A DNA stretch of 64,000 bases from Paralithodes platypus (lineage: Eukaryota; Arthropoda; Malacostraca; Decapoda; Lithodidae), in the NCBI GenBank assembly GCA_032716605.1, contig CM064573.1, positions 4,975,782 through 5,039,781 on the forward strand, written 5' to 3'. The translations under genes were made by a program, and so were the position numbers. Numbering within the stretch: the stretch's first letter is position 1; every line of letters starts with the position of its first letter. Below are positions 56,067 to 64,000 of the stretch, piece after piece. Below the pieces are notes generated by a model. The model had not been told where the DNA came from, ran no database searches, and saw only the letters and a program-made list of their open reading frames with translations.

Positions 56067-57820
56067 CCCCTGTTAAAAAAATTTGTTCCACCAACATCCT
56101 AATATATAGTAAAGACGAAAATATATATTCAAATGGTTCTTTTATAAGGGATTATTTATAAGGATTAGAGTAAATAATTATTAATAATTGAAAAAGAATG
56201 AAACTAAATTCAGATAGATTACAAGAATTTCATATGACGTGTAAGTGAGTTGTATTTGTAATAGGGACATCTTCTATCTGTATTTCCTCTCCAATGAATC
56301 ACGGGAGCCCGGATTCGAGGAATTATTTATATAGATTCCCGGTGTAGGACAGGTTTATTTTGTTTCCAACAAATAGGATATCATAGGGCAAATTAATGAA
56401 AAGAAAGTCAAACACTTTCTGGAGTTACGTTAATATAGGGATTCTTGCTATCTGAGTATAGATTCTTCAAATTACTGTGATGTAATTCATGTGATTGAGA
56501 AACGTGAGTCGTGCATGTAATCGCCTGATAGAGAAAACGCTTGGTATCAGAGACTCAGAGTAAAGAGTAAAAGAGTTTATAACATGGGTATATATGGATA
56601 AAAATAATAAATACATTATACAGCCATAACTTGGTGTATTTTTGTCTTTATTTTTATTCTCCTCTTTTCTCCTTCGACTCGTTTTCTCCGCTGATTGACC
56701 CTGAAGGTTCAGCGATCACGTCCTTCTGCATCAAGCTTTTCAGATTTGCTCACAGTTTGTAGCAGGCACCAAGTTTGAGGGCGGTAGTAGGACAGGTCAG
56801 CTGGGAGGTGTCCAACAGTCTTCCTGTGAACATCAAATTCTTGGCAGTATGATGTGTGTAAAAAAGTGTTGGTGTCTGTAGTTAAAAGTTTGGTGTTGTG
56901 TAGTTAGCTAACAAATATCCAAGTAATATAATTAAATTTACTTTGGATGGTGTACCGGTAGTATATATTTATCTAGCTAAAATGGACAGTAATCAATTTT
57001 AGACTGTAAATAATAAAGTTCAATAAAATTATCCATATATGAATATTGGCAAACATAAAGGATTAATATTATTGAGTGTATAGGCCTACGGCTATCAGAT
57101 ATATTCGTTTGGCACTTATGAATATCTGCGGAGTTGCCGTTAACATTTGCGTAAGCGATCGCATGTGTCACAATTATAGCTACTTTGCATCGCAATGTAA
57201 GGGGTAGTCTTTATAATTGTCGTTAAGCTACAAAACTTGTATATCTGTATGAGTTGAACATACATAGAATAATTAAACACTCGTCACGTATAACTAAATG
57301 AATTCATATAACGGATATAAAATTTTGGATCCAAGACATACATTATACACACTCATAAATAATTGTGAGTTTGAGAGTTCCAGTTTAGAGCAAAAATAGG
57401 GAGTTAGATGCAAAAATGGTCTGAAGTTAACTTTGGGATGAATAGTTTCAAAAATGACCATCAATACACATTGAACACATGTTCACATGTTCGGTGAATG
57501 TAGTAAATTATTCAAAACTAATCCCTTGGGTTTAGATGAATTTGAGTAATTAAAATACTGGTGTTAAATAGTTTATAAATCAAGAGTAATTTTTAAGAGT
57601 TTGAGTAAAGAGTTAGACGTGTTTCGAGTATAGAATTGACTGTTGGAATGTTAATCTAATTATATATAGCTATTCTAGCAGATGTGTAGTGAGTGTCTGT
57701 GTGTGTGAATTGGAGAAATTAGATATCCAAAACAATATGGATAGAAGAGGTTGGATTAATGTAGTATTAATTACTCAAAACACCTAGGGTGAGGTGAGGA
57801 AGGTTATATTTTAATTTCCC

Positions 57821-58393
57821 TCACTGCGTAGTGTCATGATTGGGCGTTGGAGTGAGTTTGGATGTTACTTTGAATTCTGTCCTACGTTTGTGGTATTTAA
57901 CCTGGTGTATAGAACTGTTTTCCTGGGTACTCCGTACACATTCCACATTATCTCCTTGTAAACCCCCAATGAGAACTTGATCCATGTGTGGTAGGATAAT
58001 AAGTTTCACTTTTGACATAGCTTCTAAACCTAGAAGCATGTCGGTGTTTGTTGGGAGTTTCGAAATTACATAGAAAGGCAGATTAGCTGTGTGCACTTCC
58101 GTAAATTCTACTGAAAGGGTAACCTTAGCTAAGGTTTCTAGGTGGTTTCCACTCACAGACATAATCTCGATATCTGGGTAAGATTCTTCGAGGTTCAAGT
58201 CCTTCAAGCTTTTAAATTTAGCAAGGCTTATAAGGTTTACTGGAGAGTCTGTGTCAAGGGATAGTTCTATATCATGAGTACCACACCTAGCAGGTAACAT
58301 GAGTGTGTTTTCATTAACACTGTAAATTGTGACAGTTTTACGTTTGGGTGTTTGGCAGGATACATGTTTTAGCTCAGGCAAAGCAAAGGCCAT
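57821..58393 (-). pseudogene. Gypsy-like aspartic protease with altered active site
   Basis: A 190-codon frame encodes IELSLDTDSPVNLISLA, IMSVSGNHLETLAKV and TDMLLGLEAMSKVK. It aligns by eye with the protease at 19.9-20.2 kb (LLDTGSPVNLI, SVSGDHLG, DILLGY). The catalytic Asp-Thr-Gly is Asp-Thr-Asp, so proteolysis is unlikely. The frame is otherwise intact and longer than needed for a protease. No RT follows downstream (minus) and no gag knuckle is seen upstream (58394-59590 holds only His/Thr/Ser-rich ORFs). Confidence 0.6.
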
Positions 58394-59590
58394 TTTCTCA
58401 CCAACAGTAATAATTGTGGGAGTTGGTGGATATGGGAGGAGTGGGCGTGCTAGCGCGGTGGCTATGTAGTGATATGAAAGAGAAAGTCAGCTGGTGTTGT
58501 CTGACGTTCGTTTCGTTGGGGGGATACATATAGGGGAGGAGGGGTATAGAGTGCGCAAAGTCAGGGTAGTAAGAGGATGAGGGTGTGTGTTGCGGTATGA
58601 AATTTTGGTAGTGAGATAGCGTGTATGTGTGTGTGTTCACTTATTTTCACTGTGGTGTGTTTTTAAATTAATGATAATACATCATGCATACCTGTTGTAT
58701 TTTGTTACATCAAATGAAGCGTCGATATGTGCAGAGATGTGGTGTGTAGTGATGTGTCGTCGTACGTCAGGCAGGCCAGGGCGTTGTTGTGTCTGCGGGC
58801 TGTTGAAGGCGTCTTGATGTCTGGCAGGTCCTATTCACTTTGACTGGGTGTTTTCTTGTTTGCTTGTTAGTTTGCAGGTAGCTTGGAGTGGTGAGTAGTG
58901 ATGATGATAGGGTAGAGATGGTAGGCGGGATGATGTAGCCTACATGAACTTGCTGTAGACTTGTAGTGATGAAACAGGCAGATATACACAGGAACTGTCT
59001 GTAGACTTGAAGGTGACGACGGGCGGATGTAGATTGTAAACAGGAAGTGATGTGTTGAGGTAGGCAGGAAGCTGGTTGGGGCGATGAGTAGACAAGGTAG
59101 TGCTGAAGATTGGGTGAAGATTTGCTTGATTGTAGGTCGATTGTTTGAGTATTGGAGTCAGGTAGGGCCAAGTGTTAGTTATGATTCCAAGTGTATGTTC
59201 TTTTAATGCAAGGTCGCCATGTAGAAGACCATGAATCGTATGGTATTCTCGTGCAATATTACATTGAATATTATATATAAAGGGGGTAAAGATAACTCCA
59301 TTGTGTTATAAATTATATTGAGTTATAGAGTACAGTTTTATAATACTTAGTTGTTAAGGTATTAGTATTGAGCTTAGGGTAAAAGGGGTTTAATCTAAGT
59401 CTCTTGGTGATGCTTAGCAAGTGTGGCAATATGTGGCAATAAGTGCTTAAGTGGCGTATGGCAGTGTCTAGCTGTAGCCAAGATGAGAGACGGGAGTAGC
59501 TGGGATGTGTGTTCTCCTCTGATTGAGATCCCAAGGTAGATTGAGTTCTCTGTGTCACTGCGTATAGAAGAGTGAGCCCTTAAACTACCG
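58394..59590. other. No gene recognised
   Basis: T/G-rich on the plus strand, with 'gtgtgtgtgt' tracts. Minus ORFs at 58398-58640 and 58767-59171 are low-complexity (Ser/Thr/Pro/Gln) and may be remnants of the same Gypsy element. Confidence 0.4.
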
Positions 59591-59597
59591 TTTCCGG

Positions 59598-59606
59598 TAT
59601 ATATAA
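59598..59606 (+). promoter_or_regulatory. TATA box before the small gene
   Basis: TATATATAA sits about 30 bases before 'ttgctgacacac', a plausible start region, and about 135 bases before the ATG at 59742. Confidence 0.5.
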
Positions 59607-59741
59607 GGCGTTTTTGCTGACACACCTTTCACTAGGTGGGTCAATTGCTGATTCGAGTTGTGTATTGTTTACATCCTGTGTTGTCATTTGTATTGCTTAC
59701 TGTGAAAAAAGGCGAAAGTATTGAGTCATTTGAACAAAAAG

Positions 59742-60146
59742 ATGGAGCTTGATGCAGGGACTTCAGGTGTAGAAAGTGGGCAGTCCGCAGATGCACCAGC
59801 GGTTGTGTTGTCTGCAGATTCCCTACTGGCACTCAGCTACCACGATAAGCAACTGGCTGCTCAAAAACGTATTACCGTTGAAACTAAGAAGCGCAGACGA
59901 CTGGAAAGAAGGCAAAATAAATTGAATGAAGTTGCCTCAAAGAGCCAAGAGAGACTACACAAAAAGGATCAGAAATTACAGTTAAAGCTCGAGGCCGCCA
60001 ATGTTCGTAAAATGAAACGGCAGGCAAAGGTAGCAGCAAATGATTCTACCATAAAAAACCCAAAGAACTCAAGAATTGAGAATCCTGAAGAGCTCAAAGC
60101 AGTGCCTACCACCAATAATGAACACTTTGGGTGGCATAACCGATGA
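59742..60146 (+). CDS. Small basic coiled-coil-like protein, unknown
   Basis: ATG at 59742 has a good context (aagATGG). The 134-codon product has a Ser/Ala-rich acidic start (MELDAGTSGVESGQSADAP), then a strongly basic helical region (KKRRRLERRQNKLNEV, SQERLHKKDQKLQLKLEA, NVRKMKRQAKVAAND), and ends FGWHNR. The stop overlaps the ATG of a second short ORF (ATGA at 60143-60146), which continues the same charged style. This may be one gene with a single-base loss, or two overlapping ORFs. TATA upstream and AATAAA just after the second ORF frame a compact transcription unit of about 670 bases. I do not recognise it. Confidence 0.5.
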   Translation: MELDAGTSGVESGQSADAPAVVLSADSLLALSYHDKQLAAQKRITVETKKRRRLERRQNKLNEVASKSQERLHKKDQKLQLKLEAANVRKMKRQAKVAANDSTIKNPKNSRIENPEELKAVPTTNNEHFGWHNR

Positions 60147-60298
60147 AGAAAGGATACCCCAGACTTCTGAATGAAATCGAGAAGCGAGACGAAAACCAAC
60201 GGAAGGAACAAGGGAAGCGGGACGAAAACTTGCTGAAAGAATTTGCAATAATGATACAGGGAGCGTCACCTAGAAAAAAAGCAAAACTATTAGAATAA
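60143..60298 (+). CDS. Second short charged ORF overlapping the first by ATGA
   Basis: 51 codons: MKKGYPRLLNEIEKRDENQR, then GKRDENLLKEFAIMIQ and SPRKKAKLLE. Rich in Lys/Glu/Arg, predicted helical. It most likely represents the C-terminus of the preceding protein after a frameshift, since TE-encoded and host nuclear proteins often end this way; a true two-ORF arrangement is possible. AATAAA at 60294-60299 overlaps the stop codon. Confidence 0.4.
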   Translation: MKKGYPRLLNEIEKRDENQRKEQGKRDENLLKEFAIMIQGASPRKKAKLLE

Positions 60299-60350
60299 AT
60301 ACTAATAAGACAAACATTTCTTTTATTTCACCGTTTTATGTGCAAATACA

Positions 60351-60405
60351 CCGCCGGAGGCGTCCCACCGGAGGCCAAGCCCCGGAGGGCGAAGCCCGGG
60401 CTTGT
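60351..60405. repeat. GC-rich inverted-repeat stretch
   Basis: 'caagccccggagggcgaagc' followed by 'ccgggcttg' can fold through caagccc/gggcttg and nearby 'ccggagg' copies. It immediately follows the small gene's AATAAA and precedes the AT microsatellite; possibly a transposon end. Confidence 0.5.
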
Positions 60406-60410
60406 TTATA

Positions 60411-60475
<65 letters not shown>

Positions 60476-60483
60476 TATATATC
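60411..60483. repeat. (AT)n microsatellite
   Basis: Nearly uninterrupted AT dinucleotides over about 70 bases. Confidence 0.95.
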
Positions 60484-60525
60484 AGTCATCTTCTAGAATA
60501 TTGATGGAACATAGGGTGACATAAT

Positions 60526-60579
60526 AAGTGATTGAGGCTGGGTTACATGTGTATATTTGAGTATAATATGCATGTTACA
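60526..60579 (+). repeat. 55-bp dispersed direct repeat (partner 56012-56066)
   Basis: Second copy; 4.5 kb apart in the same orientation, enclosing the Gypsy protease remnant and the small gene. A 'caggttagtaaggca' motif then occurs twice (60579, 60640). Confidence 0.8.
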
Positions 60580-60845
60580 CAGGTTAGTAAGGCACGTAAG
60601 GCACTATATGAATAACCTATTCTCTTATTAAGAAATTCAGGTTAGTAAGGCACTATATGGAGAGCCTATGGATAGTAGGGTGGCCCTTATTTTCGAAAGT
60701 AAGAAATCCTAACCTCTCACCCCCTGGCTTTGTTCCATTCCTAATGAGACATATTGTGTTCAAATTTCGTGATGATTGGAGCATATTTATTGGTAGTCCA
60801 GCAAAGTCTGTTTGGCTGTTTTTGTGCTGGTTGGTGGAACTTACC

Positions 60846-61915
60846 TGGCACGCACCAAAACCCAGACACAGCAACAACACTCCTTCAAGACTATCTCGAC
60901 ACATTACATGAATGGTGCACTACAAACAGACTCAATTTAGCCCCAGCTAAATCCACTGCAACCCTCCTCACAAGCTGGACAGGAGATCACGATTACGCCC
61001 CGGGATTCAACATAAACAACACACCCCTAACACACACACACACACACAAAATCCTAGGAGTAACATAGGACACCCAAATGACATTCAAACAGCACACCAC
61101 GAACACGAAAAAGAAACTGACACCCAGACTTAACGCCCTCAGATCACTTGCCCACACGAAATTTGGACACAACAAAGAAACCACCACCACAGTCTACAAA
61201 CAATACATAAGATCAGTTATGGAATACGCAAGCCCGGCCTGGGCTTCTAACCTAGCTGAAACACATCATAAGACCTTACAGACTATTCAAAATAAAGCCC
61301 TGAAAATCATCACAGGATGCACAGCTACTACACCCACAGATCACCTACTGTACATCAAGCAACCAAAGTCCTCAAAGTCAAAGATCATCTAGACATGAGA
61401 GGCACTCAATTCCTGGCAACAGCCTCCACGAATCAACACCACCCACTACACTACATGGCAACACACCCACAGACACCAAGAAATATCAAAACAACACCCA
61501 TCACACGCTATCACACACAAATACTGTCTTCTCTCCCTCCCTGCCCACCCCAAACCAACTTCCGAAAGCACATCCATACTCATATCACTCGCCGTTCCAT
61601 CCACTCACTCATAGACAACACGCAGCTGCAAGCACGACCTCCCAAAATCCATCCTTCTGAATCCACCCTTCCTCGCGAGGACAGAGTCCACCTGGCCAGG
61701 CTGAGATGCGGACACCATCCAGCTCTTCTGAGCTATCAGAAGAGACTGGATGAATCCGTCGTCGACTCCTGCCCAGGCTGTAACACAGCACCCCATACCA
61801 TTAAACACATCATAGAAGACTGCATTTCACACAACCACTTACGCCAACAACAGAATTTACACTCTTTGAGAGCTCTGTGGGAAAGCCCGACCGTGGCCAT
61901 GACCCCCATATGAGT
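60846..61915 (+). mobile_element. Non-LTR retrotransposon 3' fragment (RT thumb and C-terminal zinc motif)
   Basis: Encodes LHEWCTTNRLNLAPAKS, KILGVT (then a stop at 61068), SLAHTKFGHNKETTTTVYKQ, QYIRSVMEYASPAWASNL and IQNKALKIITGCTATTP. After a frame slip near 61345 it continues with RGTQFLATASTNQHH, REDRVHLARLRCGHHPALL and SCPGCNTAPHTIKHIIEDC, a Cys-x2-Cys...His...Cys cluster. It differs from the CR1-like and I-like copies here, so it is a fourth non-LTR family. It ends at 61915 against the transposase-like gene. Confidence 0.78.
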
Positions 61916-61919
61916 CGGA

Positions 61920-63540
61920 AAGGCGAGGATCCCCATTAGGGGGGAGCAACACATCATCAAAAAGCTGGAAGGTCTATTCCAAACCTGGCAAGACCTAAAA
62001 CGCTTGAGGGATCGAAGGACACCAGGGCAGGAGAAGAAGGAGGAAGCTTTCCGGGACTCAATGGACGACCTCTTTGATATCGCTCACGCGGACGCCCTGC
62101 CTCTCATTATCCTTCAAGAGGACAAGGATTTTTTCCTTGCTCAGCGAGAGAAGGGCCGTAGAGCCTTCATGGGGTCTGCGGACAATTCCCTGGCCTCCAA
62201 AGAACGGAGAACTGCGGAGAAGAAAGAGGCTGAGGAAAGGCGTCGGGAGAAGGCCCGTGAAGAAATGAAGGCATCCACCTCAGTGGCCGTCTTTGCTTCT
62301 TCAAGCAGCAGTGCTGAAGGAGAGGACAGCAGCAGTGCTGAGGGAGAGGACAGCAGCCGTGCTCAGGAGGCAAAATCCTGCTCTCCACCCAAGCAGCCAC
62401 GAAGAGCTACAAAAAAACATAGTTTCACCATCCCTCGCAGCTGCACTGGATTGTACTCAGCTTTCCGACCGAAAAGCCACCATCGTGGTGACAGAAGCTG
62501 CAAAAAGCCTCGGCCATGACACTATGGACCTGGCCATCAACCGCACAACCATTGCCCGGTCTCGACGTCAAGCCAGCAGACGTTTCGCGGAAAACCTCAA
62601 AAAGGACTTCCAAGCGGATGTCCCCTTCACTGTCCATTGGGATGGAAAACTCCTTCAAGCCCTGACAACCAAGGAGCATACATGTGGATCGTCTGCTTAT
62701 CTTGATATCCAGAGTAGGAGTCAGCCAGCTCCTCGGCGTCTCTAAACTCCCTTCGGGGACCGGGGAAGCGCAAGCTCAAGCTGTTTTCCATGCTTTGGAG
62801 GAGTGGGGAGTGACCGAGAAAGTGCTCGCCATGTCTTTTGACACGGCCGCTGCAAACACGGGACATCGGCCCGGCGCATGCGTCCTTCTGGAACAGAAGA
62901 TCGGAAGGGATTTTCTTTACTTGGCCTGTCGCCACCATATCATGGAAGTCATCTTGGCTGCTGCTTTCGGAGCTGTGATGGGAGGAGGGACTTCCGGGCC
63001 TGAAGCGCTCCTATTCAAGAGGTTTCAAAGCCAGTGGGATTTAATCGACAAGGAAGCATTTCAACCTGGGACTACGGATGATGCGGTGAACGCGGCGATA
63101 ACTCCAACTCATCGAGGTCCTCGGGCATAATTATACCTCCTCGTGGAGTTCGATTCCGAGCTCCTGGTCCCATGCACCATGCACGATGGATGAGCAAGAT
63201 CATTTACGCTTTCAAGGTTTGGATGTTCAAGAACCAATTCCGACTGACAAACCGTGAGGAGAAGGCTTTGAGAGAGATCTGCATCTTCGGAGCTCTTCTC
63301 TACGTCGAGGCATGGATCACCTCTCCTTCTTCAAGCTCCTAGGAGGGACTTGCACCTCATCAAGGCTCTCGTCGACTTCCCTAACCAAGAGATCAGCAAG
63401 GCTACATCAGAGAAGATTAAAAGGTACCTCTAGTACCTTGGAGAAGAAACTACAGTCCTGGCCCTTTTTGATGATGCTGTATCCGTTCGAACAAAGAAGG
63501 ATATGGTCTAGGCAATGTCGGGAGAAATGGCAGAGAGAGA
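61920..63540 (+). pseudogene. Transposase-like gene, frameshifted
   Basis: Five successive frames read as one protein: IPIRGEQHIIKKLEGLFQT, AHADALPLI, FFLAQREKGRRAFMGS, a charged Glu/Arg/Lys stretch, an SSSSSAEGEDSS repeat, then (from ~62400) LSDRKATIVVTEAAKSLG, INRTTIARSRRQASRRFAEN, VHWDGKLLQAL, then (62684-63130) LAMSFDTAAANTGHRPGAC and FLYLACRHHIMEVILAAAFG, LLFKRFQSQWDLIDKEAF, then (63137-63342) HHARWMSKIIYAFKVWMF and LREICIFGALLYVEAWI, and a C-terminus to 63540. The D-T-x-x-x-N-T-G and C-R-H-H-I boxes are reminiscent of DDE-type (perhaps hAT-like) transposases; the same protein pattern occurs, by memory, widely in invertebrate genomes. Four frame breaks make it inactive. Confidence 0.6.
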
Positions 63541-63711
63541 CTATACCCGGCCGGGCTGCTCCACCTAGAGAGAGACTACATGGTCGGGCTGCTCCACCCA
63601 GAGAGAGCGACTACCTGGCCGGGTTGCTCTACCCAGAGAGAGACTACCTGGTCGGGCTGCTCCACCTAGAGAGAGCGACTACCTGGTCGGGCTGCTCCAC
63701 CTAGAGAGACC
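63533..63711 (+). repeat. Minisatellite, ~33-35-bp unit
   Basis: Five to six head-to-tail copies of 'gagagagactacctggtcgg' plus 'gctgctccaccta', beginning inside the last codons of the transposase-like gene. Confidence 0.92.
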
Positions 63712-63766
63712 TAAAATTAATGGGAGTAACTGGTACTGTGGTGCTTCGTATAATTCGTCGTATAAC

Positions 63767-63788
63767 TAGGTCATGCTTCGTATAATGT
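63767..63788. other. Candidate transposon terminus motif
   Basis: 'taggtcatgcttcgtata' here is the inverted form of 'tacgaagcatgaccta' in the left arm of the 7.4 kb fold-back element. Beyond it (63789-64000) the sequence is AT-rich with no gene. Confidence 0.45.
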
Positions 63789-64000
63789 AAATCGGAAAAT
63801 AAAATGGAATTTTTCATGTTTTTCTTTTATTTGTCCTAGTTTTTTACAATTGTATCTACAAATTTAGTGTTTGTACAAATAAAAACTGTTTAGAATAAGT
63901 GCAATACCACCAAGTGTAACTTCACTTTTGTATATTGCTCTGCTTCGTTCCCCTTCTACACCCTATATATCGGTGTCGACTTTACATTTGTAGTTACTTA

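Noticed and set aside
63533..63711. Repeat protein domain at the end of the transposase-like gene
   Set aside because: Unit length varies between 33 and 35 bases, so the frame is not maintained; a DNA-level minisatellite explains it.

Overview
This window looks like transposon-rich nuclear DNA from a metazoan. Eukaryotic signs are GT-AG exon structures, AATAAA signals, tRNA-derived SINEs, microsatellites, and several non-LTR (RTE, CR1/jockey-group, RNase H-bearing I-like) and Ty3/Gypsy retrotransposons. The mix suggests an invertebrate, perhaps an arthropod such as a decapod crustacean; that is an impression from family flavour, not proof. I see no bacterial operons, CRISPR, rRNA or free-standing tRNA genes. 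No conventional conserved host gene is certain; nearly all recognisable coding sequence is mobile-element derived or decayed.

Layout. 1-2.65 kb: a multi-exon gene-like unit built from duplicated phase-symmetric exons encoding a short Cys-Gly-Ser repeat; extra copies lie at 17.6, 29.0 and 55.5 kb. 2.7-8.4 kb: interspersed repeats, a minus-strand macro-domain-like gene split by a 1.7 kb solo LTR with a 4-bp target duplication, two fold-back structures and a minisatellite. 8.4-13.05 kb: mostly non-coding, with a ~430-bp tandem repeat hit by a retroposed nuclease-like fragment flanked by 15-bp target duplications. 13.3-15.6 kb: decayed exons of a zinc-finger/tyrosine-recombinase-associated family. 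15.7-31 kb: nested retroelements (SINE, CR1-like 3' end, RTE pieces, a minus-strand Gypsy fragment, an I-like LINE with RNase H).

28-36 kb holds truncated and tandem ~2.06 kb units, each with an acidic/proline-rich N-terminal exon and an exon that reads as a tyrosine-recombinase-like catalytic domain, both on the minus strand and joined by a phase-compatible intron. 36.2-37.7 kb has related decayed exons. 37.75-51.84 kb is a 14.1 kb Ty3/Gypsy element with two 3.55 kb LTRs, gag (amber codon plus frameshift), protease, an uninterrupted RT-RNase H-integrase ORF and a long proline-rich 3' region running into the 3' LTR. Its flanks belong to different repeat families and show no target duplication.

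51.84-64 kb: CR1-like endonuclease/RT (minus), a rearranged RTE (minus), a decayed Gypsy protease, a compact TATA-to-AATAAA small gene, another non-LTR 3' end, and a frameshifted transposase-like gene followed by a minisatellite. The most novel items are the tandem recombinase-like units, the duplicated-exon family, and the LTR-split macro-like gene.
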